From NCBI RefSeq assembly GCF_024498955.1, contig NZ_CP093311.1:1922001-1986000 (forward strand): a stretch of DNA of 64,000 nucleotides, read 5' to 3'. This DNA is from Thermomonas paludicola. Its GTDB lineage: Bacteria; Pseudomonadota; Gammaproteobacteria; Xanthomonadales; Xanthomonadaceae. A model generated the notes under the pieces. It ran no database searches and was not told the DNA's origin. It worked only from the letters and a program-made list of their open reading frames with translations. Positions 54,964 to 64,000 of the stretch are shown piece by piece (within the stretch, counting starts at the first letter, position 1; each line of letters starts with the position of its first letter). Both the position numbers and the translations under genes were made by a program.

Positions 54964-55230
54964 TCATTCCGCGCCGGCCGGCTCGGGCAGTTCCGCGTCG
55001 TCGTCCTGGCCCGTGCTGCTGATGCGCACGTTGCGCGCCGGCACCACGGTCGAAATCGCATGCTTGTACACCATCTGACTGACCGTATTGCGCAGCAGGA
55101 TGACGAATTGATCGAACGATTCGATGGTGCCCTGCAACTTGATGCCATTGACCAGGTAGATGGAAACCGGCACCCGCTCGCGGCGCAAGGCGTTCAGGAA
55201 AGGATCCTGCAAGGACTGCGACTTCGACAT
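54964..55230 (-). CDS. hfq: RNA chaperone Hfq
   Basis: The 88-aa protein has Sm1 [20 protein letters not shown] and [20 protein letters not shown], plus the Sm2 signature [12 protein letters not shown]. It forms the hexamer that pairs small RNAs with mRNAs. The acidic tail [14 protein letters not shown] replaces the longer Ser/Thr-rich tail of enteric Hfq. The 120-bp gap to miaA probably holds its own promoter. Confidence 0.98.
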   Translation of the reverse strand: MSKSQSLQDPFLNALRRERVPVSIYLVNGIKLQGTIESFDQFVILLRNTVSQMVYKHAISTVVPARNVRISSTGQDDDAELPEPAGAE

Positions 55231-55350
55231 GAATTCCCCGTGACTCTCGTGCGTTATTGTTGTTTGTTCTATGTGAACCGACGCCCGTGGCGCTCCCCGG
55301 TTCCACGCCCACCCGCACTGCGGAGGGCGCCACCGGATGGTAGCGCATCA

Positions 55351-56328
55351 TCACGCGCAGCGCGCGCCGGAGGCTGGATTGCCGAGGAAGGCATCCACTG
55401 CGGCGCCCAGTGCCTCACTGCTTGCGGTTGGATCAAACCAACGCGCATCCAATTCGCCGCGCAGCCAGGTGTATTGGCGCTTGGCCAGTTGGCGCGTGGC
55501 GGCGATGGCACGTTCGCGGAACCCGGCGGCGGAAGAGTCGCCGTTCAAATGCTCCCACGCCTGCCGATAGCCCACTGCGCGTACCGCCGGCAAGTCCAGC
55601 GGCCGCGGGTGCGCGGCCAGCTCCGGCAGGGCGCGCAGGGCGCGCACTTCCTCCAGGAACCCCGCCGCCAGCATCGCATCGAAGCGCTGCTCGATGCGCG
55701 CGTGCAGGATCTCCCGCTGCGGTGGCGCCAACACCAGCTTGAGCACGTTCAGCGGCAGGCGTTGTCCGCTGGCATCCCGTTGCCAGGCGCTGATCGGGCG
55801 ACCGCTCAACCGATACACCTCCAACGCGCGCTGGATGCGTTGTGCATCGGTGGCGTGGATACGCGCCGCGGCGCCGGGATCAACCCGCGCGAGTTCAGCG
55901 TGCAGCGCCGCCCATCCATGCGCCTGCGCTTCCGCCGAGATCGCCGCGCGCGTCGCTGCATCGGCCGGCGGCATCCCCGACAGGCCTTCCAGCAACGCGC
56001 GGAAATACAAGCCGGTGCCACCGGCCAGAATCGGCAGCTTGCCGCGCGCCACGATGCCACCGATGGCCGCACGCGCATCGCCGGCGAATTCCGCCGCCGA
56101 ATACGGCTGCCACGGCTGGCGCAGATCGATCAGGTGATGCGGCACCTGCGCCAATTCGGCGCGCGAGGGCTTGGCTGCACCGATGTCCAGGCCACGATAG
56201 ACCAGCGCGGAATCCACGCTGACGATTTCGCCATCCAGCCGCTGCGCCAGCCGCAATGCGTATGCGCTCTTGCCCGAGGCCGTCGGGCCCATCAATGCGA
56301 TCGCGCGCGGGCGCACGTCGTGCCGCAT
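55351..56328 (-). CDS. miaA: tRNA dimethylallyltransferase
   Basis: Adds dimethylallyl to A37 of tRNAs reading U-starting codons. The 325-aa product has the P-loop [50 protein letters not shown] and the late [14 protein letters not shown]. Its dimethylallyl donor comes from the MEP pathway enzymes encoded in the window (Dxs, IspH). ATG overlaps the putP stop by one base (TGATG). Confidence 0.97.
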   Translation of the reverse strand: MRHDVRPRAIALMGPTASGKSAYALRLAQRLDGEIVSVDSALVYRGLDIGAAKPSRAELAQVPHHLIDLRQPWQPYSAAEFAGDARAAIGGIVARGKLPILAGGTGLYFRALLEGLSGMPPADAATRAAISAEAQAHGWAALHAELARVDPGAAARIHATDAQRIQRALEVYRLSGRPISAWQRDASGQRLPLNVLKLVLAPPQREILHARIEQRFDAMLAAGFLEEVRALRALPELAAHPRPLDLPAVRAVGYRQAWEHLNGDSSAAGFRERAIAATRQLAKRQYTWLRGELDARWFDPTASSEALGAAVDAFLGNPASGARCA

Positions 56329-57830
56329 CAGTAGCCGCTTTCACGCAGGTTCAGCCGCACCTGCCGATGGCGACGCCGCACGGCGTCGTCCGGCGCCGGC
56401 GACAGCAAGCTGGCCACGACAATGGCGGCACTGGCAATCAAAAAGCCCGGCACGATTTCATACAGCGCGCTGCCGGTCTGCTTCCACAGAATCACGGTCA
56501 AGGCGCCGGTCACCATGCCAGCCAGCGCGCCCACTCCGGTCATCCGCGCCCACACCAGCGAGAACAGCACCACCGGCCCGAACGCCGCGCCGAACCCGGC
56601 CCAGGCATAGCTGACCAAGCCCAGCACGCGGCTGTCCGGGTCGCGGGCGATGAAGATCGCGAGCAACGCCACCGCCAGCACCATCGTCCGGCCGATCCAG
56701 ACCAGCTCGCCAGCGCCCGCTTTCGGTCGCACGAAGCCGTGATAGAAATCTTCGGTCAGCGCACTGGAACAGACCAGCAGCTGGCAGCTCAGGGTGCTCA
56801 TGATCGCGGCCAAAATGGCCGACAGCAGCACGCCAGCCACCCACGGATTGAACAGCGCATTGGCCAGCACGATGAACACACGCTCGTGATTGGCGACCAG
56901 CGGTTCCGCCTGCTGCGGATGCTGCGCCGCCCACGCAATGCCGGCCAGCCCCACCGCCATCGCACCCAGCAGGCACAGCGCCATCCAGGACATGCCGATG
57001 CGGCGCGCCTGCGGGATGACCGCCAGTGAATCGGCCGCCATGAAGCGCGCCAGGATGTGGGGCTGGCCGAAGTAGCCAAGCCCCCAGGCCAGCGCCGACA
57101 CCACCGCGAGCCAGCCACCGCTGCCGATCCACTGCAGGCGCGCCGGATCCACCGTTTCGATCGCGCGCAGGGTGGCACCGGGGCCGCCCAGGCCGAGGAT
57201 CACGATGACCGGCGTCAGCAGCAGCGCGAAGATCATCAACGTGGCCTGCACGGTATCGGTCCAGCTCACCGCCAGGAACCCGCCGATGAGGGTGTAGAGG
57301 ATGGTGGCCGCCGCGCCCCACCACAGTGCCTGGGCATACGGCAGTCCAAACACGCTTTCGAACAGGCGCGCGCCGGCCACGATGCCGCTGGCGCAATAGA
57401 CCGCGAAGAACACCAGGATCACCAGTGCGGACACGATCCGCAGCAGCTTGCCGTTGGCAGCAAACCCGCCGCCGGAAAAACGCGTCGTGAAATAGTCCGG
57501 CAGGGTCAGCGCGTTGTCGGTGCGCTCGGTATAGACGCGCAGCGGCCCGGCCACGAAGCGCCAGTTCAGCCAGGCACCTGCGCACAGGCCGATGGCGATC
57601 CAGGCTTCCGACAGCCCGGTCAGGTACAACGCGCCGGGCAAGCCCATCAGCAACCAGCCGCTCATGTCCGATGCGCCGGCCGACAACGCCGTCACGTAGC
57701 CACCCAGCGAGCGGCCTCCGAGGATGTAGTCATCCAGGCTGCGCGTGGAACGCCAAGCGGCAAAACCAATGCCGATCATGACCAGCAGATAGATGCCAAA
57801 GGTGATCAGCAGCGGGGTGCTGGCGGTCAT
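56328..57830 (-). CDS. putP: sodium:proline symporter-type transporter (SSS family)
   Basis: The 500-aa protein has about 13 membrane helices and the SSS signature [41 protein letters not shown] and [19 protein letters not shown], closely matching PutP. It probably imports proline with Na+; related substrates cannot be excluded. The ATG at 57830 is preferred over 57857. It lies between folP and miaA, an insertion relative to the usual folP-miaA-hfq neighbourhood, and is coupled to miaA. Confidence 0.9.
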   Translation of the reverse strand: MTASTPLLITFGIYLLVMIGIGFAAWRSTRSLDDYILGGRSLGGYVTALSAGASDMSGWLLMGLPGALYLTGLSEAWIAIGLCAGAWLNWRFVAGPLRVYTERTDNALTLPDYFTTRFSGGGFAANGKLLRIVSALVILVFFAVYCASGIVAGARLFESVFGLPYAQALWWGAAATILYTLIGGFLAVSWTDTVQATLMIFALLLTPVIVILGLGGPGATLRAIETVDPARLQWIGSGGWLAVVSALAWGLGYFGQPHILARFMAADSLAVIPQARRIGMSWMALCLLGAMAVGLAGIAWAAQHPQQAEPLVANHERVFIVLANALFNPWVAGVLLSAILAAIMSTLSCQLLVCSSALTEDFYHGFVRPKAGAGELVWIGRTMVLAVALLAIFIARDPDSRVLGLVSYAWAGFGAAFGPVVLFSLVWARMTGVGALAGMVTGALTVILWKQTGSALYEIVPGFLIASAAIVVASLLSPAPDDAVRRRHRQVRLNLRESGY

Positions 57831-57878
57831 GGGCGCGCTCCGATTGAACCGCCGCACTTTAACCCAGCGCCAGCGCCA

Positions 57879-58766
57879 TTACTCCGGCCAGACAATCTCC
57901 GGCCTGCCCGCATCCTTGCGCGGCATCGGCACCGCCGCGACGGCGTTCCACACCTTCAGCGCATCCACGGTCGCCGCCACGTCGTGCACGCGCAGGAAAC
58001 CGGCGCCATTCTGCGCAGCGATGACATGCGCGGCCAGCGACCCGGCCATGCGTTCGCGCGGATCGCCGCGCCCGGTGATCTCGCCGATGCTGCGCTTGCG
58101 TGAAAGCCCGGCGAGCACCGGCACGCCCAATTCGGTGAAGCGGCGCAATTGCGCCAGCAGCTGCATGTTGTGCTGCGTGGTCTTGCCGAACCCGAAGCCC
58201 GGATCGACGACGATGCGTTTTCTGTCGATACCCGCCATCTCGGCGGAGAAAATGCGCTCGGCCAGGAAACGATGCACCTCGGCTACCACGTCATCGTAGT
58301 GCGGCGCGTCCTGCATCGAGCGCGGCTCGCCCAGCATGTGCATCAACACCACCGGCACGCCCAGGCCGGCAGCAGCATCCAGCGCCCCGTCGCGACGCAA
58401 TCCATACACGTCGTTGATCATCCCGGCGCCAGCGGCAACCGCGGCGCGCATGACCTCGGGTTTCGAGGTATCGATGCTGATCGGAAGCGTCGTTTCTTTC
58501 GCCAACCGTTCGATGACCGGAATCACGCGGTGAAGCTCTTCTTCAAGCGACACATCGCTGGCGCCCGGGCGCGTGGATTCGCCGCCGATGTCGAGGATAT
58601 CCGCACCTTCCTCCGCCAACCGCAGCCCGTGCGCCACCGCCGCATCGGCATGCGCGTCGCCACCGGAAAACGAATCCGGGGTGACATTCACGATGCCCAT
58701 GACCCGGGGACGATCGAGCTTGAGGAGGCGGCCTGCGCAGTCGAGTTGCGGGGAGGTATCGAACAT
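57879..58766 (-). CDS. folP: dihydropteroate synthase
   Basis: Joins p-aminobenzoate to dihydropterin pyrophosphate in folate synthesis; target of sulfonamides. The 295-aa product has both signatures: GIVNVTPDSFSGG and ILDIGGESTRPGA, plus ISIDTSKPEVMRAAVAAGA, VVDPGFGFGKT and GLSRKRSIGEI. It lies 3 bp after the TPR gene. glmM, its common partner, is not present here. Confidence 0.97.
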   Translation of the reverse strand: MFDTSPQLDCAGRLLKLDRPRVMGIVNVTPDSFSGGDAHADAAVAHGLRLAEEGADILDIGGESTRPGASDVSLEEELHRVIPVIERLAKETTLPISIDTSKPEVMRAAVAAGAGMINDVYGLRRDGALDAAAGLGVPVVLMHMLGEPRSMQDAPHYDDVVAEVHRFLAERIFSAEMAGIDRKRIVVDPGFGFGKTTQHNMQLLAQLRRFTELGVPVLAGLSRKRSIGEITGRGDPRERMAGSLAAHVIAAQNGAGFLRVHDVAATVDALKVWNAVAAVPMPRKDAGRPEIVWPE

Positions 58767-58769
58767 GGA

Positions 58770-60584
58770 TCAGATCCCTACGGCTTCACTGGTGGTGGGC
58801 ATCGGCAGGCCAACCGTCTTGCAGAAGTCCGCCATCCTGGGGTCTTGCTTGTAGCGCATGAGCAGCGGATCGATCAGCAGATTGCCGATGCCGGGGTCGT
58901 GAACTTCGTGCGCCTTGTCCAGCCACCGGAACACGGCCTTGTCGTCGCGACGCAATGCCTGCACTTGCGCCACCTGGAACGGCGCAACGTCTCCATAGTC
59001 CTTGATCAACAACGCCAGCGCCGCATCCGCAGCCTGCCGATCCTTGCCGATCTGCAGCGCCATCGCGCGCGCAATGTCATGCCACACACCTTCGGGCTCG
59101 TTGTTGGCGGCATCAAGCGCCGCCTTCGCATCGCCGCGCTGGATTTCGATGATGGCAAGTTGGGCCCACGTTGAACTGCCCTGCGGGCTCAGCGCGATGG
59201 ACTTCCGGATCGCCGCCTCGGCGTCATCGATCCGTCCAAGTCCCGACAGGTAAGCGCTATACCAATTCCACCAGTTGGGCTGGAGTGGGTCCGATGCGAT
59301 GGCGTCACCGCTCAGCTTCACTGCCTCCGTCAACTGTCCCTGCAGGGCTTTCATGCTGGCAAGGCTGAATTTCGTTTGCAGGTTGGAAGGTGACAGCTGC
59401 TGCGCAGCTTCATACTCGGCACCCGCTCCCGCCCAGTCCAGAGTCTCATTCTCCAGCAACCAGCCTCGTGCCAGGTGCGCATCTCCCATGTCAGGTGCCA
59501 GCGCCAGCGCCTTGTCACCCGCCAGGCGGGCCTTCGCATACGCGGCCCTGGCGTCATTCCCCGTCAGATACAGCGCGGCCAGGGTTGTCCAATACCGCGA
59601 CAGCCGTGCCCACGCCATCGCATAACGGGGGTCCAGCGTCGTGGCATGCGTGTACTCATCAATGGCCCGACGAGTATCGCGCTCGTTGCCGAGATCAACC
59701 AGGAAATTCGCGCGCAAAAACGCGTTGTAGGCCTCCAGATTGCCGCTGGGCGGGCGATGACCCATCACGTCGGCAGTCGGTGACAGCAGCGCCACGTTCA
59801 GCGTATCGGCAATCGACTTGGAAAGCTCGTCCTGCAAGGCGAACAGGTCGCCGCCGGGCCGCTCGAACCGTCTGGAAAACACCGACGCCCCAGTGTGCGT
59901 ATCCACCACTTCCGCGCGCACCCGGATCTTGTCGCTGGAGCGCTGCACGCTGCCGGTCAGCAGGTAGGACACGTTCAGCTTGGCCCCGATGGTGCGGGGG
60001 TCGTCCTTGCTGTTGCGGAACAGGAATGAGGACGAGCGGCCACTCACCCGCAGCCCTTCGATGGAAGACAGTACATCGATGAGATTTTCCGACAAGCCAT
60101 CGGAGAAGAACCGTTGGCTCGGGTCGCCGCTGGCGTTCACCAGCGGCAGCACCGCAATCGATTTCTGCGCGGTAGCAGAGGCTGCATCGCCTGCAGCCGC
60201 CGCATCAGCCAGGCTGGTGGCATCCCGACGCAGCACGAACTGGTTGGTCGCAAGCAACACCACGGCGACGACCAGCACGCCGATGATCCAGATGTCCAGG
60301 CGGCGCCTGCGCGCGCGCTCCGCGCCTTCGTCCAATGCGATTTCGGACTCGCGCCTGACGCCGTCGGGGGTGAATTCGTAATACCAGGAAAACGCCACCC
60401 AGAACGGGAACCCGATCGCGCCCGCCGCCACGAACCAGCGCACCGACCAGTCCGGGATATCGAACACCGGCGCCAGCTGGGCAACCCCCTGCGCCAGCGC
60501 CCAGACTCCCCCCACGTACAGCGCCGCCGCACGCAGTACATTGCGCCGCTTGAGCTGCTGCATCAGTCCCGCAAACTTGCCCAA
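58770..60584 (-). CDS. membrane-anchored FlgO/adenylate-cyclase-associated TPR protein
   Basis: The 604-aa protein starts at TTG 60584, because AAGGAG lies 6 nt upstream and earlier starts fall within the ftsH terminator region. The N-terminus has two helices (NVLRAAALYVGGVWALAQ and VRWFVAAGAIGFPFWVAFSW), then a further helix LDIWIIGVLVVAVVLLAT. A FlgO-like domain follows with KSIAVLPLVNASGDPSQRFF and YLLTGSVQRSSDKIRVRAEV, then TPR repeats (about 310-580). No cyclase or HTH domain is present. Such proteins are common in Xanthomonads; the role is unknown. It sits between ftsH and folP. Confidence 0.8.
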   Translation of the reverse strand: MGKFAGLMQQLKRRNVLRAAALYVGGVWALAQGVAQLAPVFDIPDWSVRWFVAAGAIGFPFWVAFSWYYEFTPDGVRRESEIALDEGAERARRRRLDIWIIGVLVVAVVLLATNQFVLRRDATSLADAAAAGDAASATAQKSIAVLPLVNASGDPSQRFFSDGLSENLIDVLSSIEGLRVSGRSSSFLFRNSKDDPRTIGAKLNVSYLLTGSVQRSSDKIRVRAEVVDTHTGASVFSRRFERPGGDLFALQDELSKSIADTLNVALLSPTADVMGHRPPSGNLEAYNAFLRANFLVDLGNERDTRRAIDEYTHATTLDPRYAMAWARLSRYWTTLAALYLTGNDARAAYAKARLAGDKALALAPDMGDAHLARGWLLENETLDWAGAGAEYEAAQQLSPSNLQTKFSLASMKALQGQLTEAVKLSGDAIASDPLQPNWWNWYSAYLSGLGRIDDAEAAIRKSIALSPQGSSTWAQLAIIEIQRGDAKAALDAANNEPEGVWHDIARAMALQIGKDRQAADAALALLIKDYGDVAPFQVAQVQALRRDDKAVFRWLDKAHEVHDPGIGNLLIDPLLMRYKQDPRMADFCKTVGLPMPTTSEAVGI

Positions 60585-60660
60585 AGCCCACTCCTTGCGC
60601 AGGTGCCGGCCCAGTATCCGGAAACAGTCCGCCATCGGCAAATCCGCGGCCCGGCCCAAT

Positions 60661-60685
60661 GAAAAGGCCGGGACATGCCCGGCCT
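60661..60685 (-). terminator. terminator after ftsH
   Basis: AGGCCGGG (60665-60672) pairs with CCCGGCCT (60678-60685) around an ACATG loop, and on the minus strand is followed by TTTTC. It lies 32 bp after the ftsH stop and ends the rlmE-ftsH transcript. Confidence 0.8.
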
Positions 60686-60716
60686 GCCTTCACGCGCGCA
60701 CCACCGACGGCGCAGC

Positions 60717-62624
<1,908 letters not shown>

Positions 62625-62645
62625 GTCGTCCTTATGTCGCCTTCG

Positions 62646-63293
62646 TCACTTCAGTTGTGCCAGCTTGCCCTGCGCCAGCGCGTACACCTCCGGCGAGCGC
62701 TTGCGCGATGCCGCCGGTTTGCGGATCACCACCTTGGCATAGCGCCGCCGCAGTTCCCGCACGAACTCGTCGAATCCCGTTCCCTGAAACAGCTTGATCA
62801 GGAACGTACCACCGGGACGCAGCTGGCCATCGGCGAATTCCATGGCCAACTCGGCCAGATGCATCGCGCGCGGCTGATCCACCGCATCCATACCACTCTT
62901 ATTGGGGGCCATATCGGAAAGCACAAGATCCACCGGCTGCCCGCCAAGCATGTGCAGCACTTGGGATAGGACGGCATCGTCCCTGAAGTCTCCATGAAGG
63001 AACTCGACCCCGGCCAGCGAGGGCATTTCCAGAATGTCGCTGGCGATCACCCGCCCGGGCTTGCCCGGATCAAGGCGGTCCAGCTCCTGGCGGATCCATT
63101 GCGACCAGCCACCAGGCGCCGCGCCCAGATCCACCACCACCATGCCCGGCTTGAGCAGGCGATCGCGCTCCACCAGCTCCTCCAGCTTGTAGGCCGCGCG
63201 CGAGCGCATGCCTTCGGCTTGCGCCTTTTTCACGTAGGGATCGGAGAAATGTTCCTTCAGCCAGCGCTGGCTGGATTTACTGCGGGTGGCCAT
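62646..63293 (-). CDS. rlmE: 23S rRNA 2'-O-ribose U2552 methyltransferase
   Basis: SAM-dependent methyltransferase (FtsJ/RrmJ) modifying U2552 in the 50S A loop. The 215-aa product has [20 protein letters not shown] (catalytic Lys), the SAM motif [28 protein letters not shown] (catalytic Asp), [10 protein letters not shown] (Lys) and [10 protein letters not shown] (Glu), the K-D-K-E tetrad. It precedes ftsH, as in most proteobacteria. Confidence 0.97.
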   Translation of the reverse strand: MATRSKSSQRWLKEHFSDPYVKKAQAEGMRSRAAYKLEELVERDRLLKPGMVVVDLGAAPGGWSQWIRQELDRLDPGKPGRVIASDILEMPSLAGVEFLHGDFRDDAVLSQVLHMLGGQPVDLVLSDMAPNKSGMDAVDQPRAMHLAELAMEFADGQLRPGGTFLIKLFQGTGFDEFVRELRRRYAKVVIRKPAASRKRSPEVYALAQGKLAQLK

Positions 63294-63301
63294 GCCTGTC
63301 G

Positions 63302-63333
63302 TCCCCCTCGCCGCAAGGGGGAGGGTTGGGGTG
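63302..63333. repeat. REP-like GC-rich hairpin upstream of rlmE and yhbY
   Basis: TCCCCC (63302-63307) and GGGGGA (63317-63322) flank TCGCCGCAA and are followed by GGGTTGGGGTGGG. This layout resembles dispersed extragenic palindromes of Xanthomonads and pseudomonads. It lies in the 119-bp divergent intergenic region. Confidence 0.5.
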
Positions 63334-63412
63334 GGATCCGGATATCAGCCGCGGGCGGCATCCGGCCCCTGCATGATACCCTGCTGCCCCCCATGATTCC
63401 GCTGCGTGACGT

Positions 63413-63718
63413 ATGCCCATCGCCCTGACCAATGCCCAGATCCGCTTCCTGCGCGGGCAGGCACACGACCTGAAAGCGATGCTGCAGGTGGGTGGCAAGG
63501 GCATCACGGACGCGCTGGTGGCCGAGGTCGACGGCGCCCTGGAACATCACGAACTGATCAAGATCAAGGTGGCCGCCAGCGATCGCGAGCTGCGCGATGC
63601 GATGATCGCCGACTTGGCGGAACGCAGCGATGCGGCGCTGGTGCAACGCATCGGCAATGTCGCGGTGCTCTACCGTCCGGCCAAGGACAAGCGGCAGATC
63701 GTGCTGCCCCGCACCTGA
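63413..63718 (+). CDS. yhbY: YhbY/CRM-domain ribosome assembly RNA-binding protein
   Basis: The 101-aa single CRM domain protein has LTNAQIRFLRGQAHDLKAML, the GxxG loop VGGKGIT, and ALVAEVDGALEHHELIKIKV. YhbY associates with pre-50S particles. Divergent from rlmE over 119 bp, the conserved arrangement. Confidence 0.95.
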   Translation: MPIALTNAQIRFLRGQAHDLKAMLQVGGKGITDALVAEVDGALEHHELIKIKVAASDRELRDAMIADLAERSDAALVQRIGNVAVLYRPAKDKRQIVLPRT

Positions 63719-63723
63719 CCGCC

Positions 63724-64000
63724 ATGCAACTGAACCTGGAACATCCGGATTACCGGTATTTCCTGCGCGGGGCAAACGGCCACGGGGCGCTGGTCAACAC
63801 CCGCCAGCTGGCCAGCAGCTTCGTGATCGCGCCCGATGCCTTGATCGAACATTGGCCGGTGCAGGATGCGGCGGACATGGCGCCGGCCGACCTTGATCCG
63901 CTGTTGGCCCTGCAGCCGGAGATGATCCTGCTCGGCACGGGGGCCGTCCAGCGCTTTCCGTCGGGCGCCGTGATGGCCGCCTGCCTGCAACGGGGCGTAG
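63724..64000 (+). CDS. Mth938-domain (DUF498/NDUFAF3-like) protein, N-terminal part
   Basis: The frame opens at ATG 63724, 5 bp after the yhbY stop, and continues past the window end (92 codons seen). The product begins MQLNLEHPDYRYFLRGANGH and has VIAPDALIEHW, PEMILLGTGAVQRFPSG, the core of the Mth938/DUF498 family. That family is related to human complex I assembly factor NDUFAF3; the bacterial function is not established. Probably co-transcribed with yhbY. Confidence 0.85.
   Translation, partial: MQLNLEHPDYRYFLRGANGHGALVNTRQLASSFVIAPDALIEHWPVQDAADMAPADLDPLLALQPEMILLGTGAVQRFPSGAVMAACLQRGV

Noticed and set aside
60585..60659. Longer N-terminus for the TPR protein starting at 60659
   Set aside because: It would begin inside the ftsH terminator; a TTG at 60584 with AAGGAG 6 nt upstream fits better.

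Overview
The window is a GC-rich (roughly two thirds G+C by eye), densely packed chromosomal segment. Gene content and order point to a gammaproteobacterium of the Xanthomonadaceae/Lysobacteraceae (Lysobacter, Luteimonas, Thermomonas or Pseudoxanthomonas-like). The evidence is the blocks ispH-lspA-ileS-ribF-murJ|rpsT, obgE-rpmA-rplU, leuS-lptE-holA-nadD-rsfS-rlmH, minCDE, rlmE-ftsH...folP...miaA-hfq-hflX-hflK-hflC-purA, plus a bacterial ACE-like M2 peptidase and many GumN/TPR/DUF genes. Genus cannot be fixed from sequence reading alone.

Layout. 1-611: right end of an integrative element. A tyrosine recombinase gene runs off the left edge, followed by short repeats and a junction holding the 3' two-thirds of tRNA-Ala(CGC) with its own terminator. 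810-3706: a chemoreceptor and tRNA-Thr(CGT). 3735-11139: the ispH-lspA-ileS-ribF-murJ operon (minus), divergent from rpsT. 11158-19006: core translation, ribosome-assembly, NAD, DNA-polymerase and LPS-export genes, all minus. 19098-27037: an accessory-like zone with a SemiSWEET, a four-gene coupled cassette of membrane proteins and an Xre regulator behind an operator-like palindrome, a thioredoxin-TPR protein, a DUF4442 gene broken by an in-frame TGA, a Ser/Thr kinase with an FGE-like tail, and a second chemoreceptor. 27152-34080: DUF502, an HMA-like protein, dxs, a TraB/GumN protein, DUF488, a DNA glycosylase, DUF423 and an SRPBCC-like protein. 34214-36051: a NarL/DesK-type two-component pair. 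36186-41293: GNAT-minC-minD-minE, a small HExxH protein and an M2 peptidase. 41408-45872: a Bcr/CflA efflux gene divergent from gcvP, which lies behind a tandem glycine riboswitch. 45957-49888: M1 aminopeptidase, hemolysin-III-like protein and an orphan flagellar-rod-like protein. 49940-63293: a long minus-strand run from rlmE and ftsH through folP, miaA, hfq and hflXKC to purA. 63413-end: yhbY and the start of a Mth938-like gene.

Most of the window is housekeeping. Translational coupling by ATGA, GTGA, TTGA or TGATG overlaps is pervasive and fixes several non-ATG starts (ileS GTG, nadD GTG, rsfS TTG). The regions most worth a second look are the integration junction at the left edge, the Xre/DERD membrane cassette with its palindromic promoter (19297-21312), the nonsense-interrupted DUF4442 gene, the kinase-FGE fusion, and the glycine riboswitch with a start-proximal hairpin. 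No CRISPR array, transposase or rRNA was seen.
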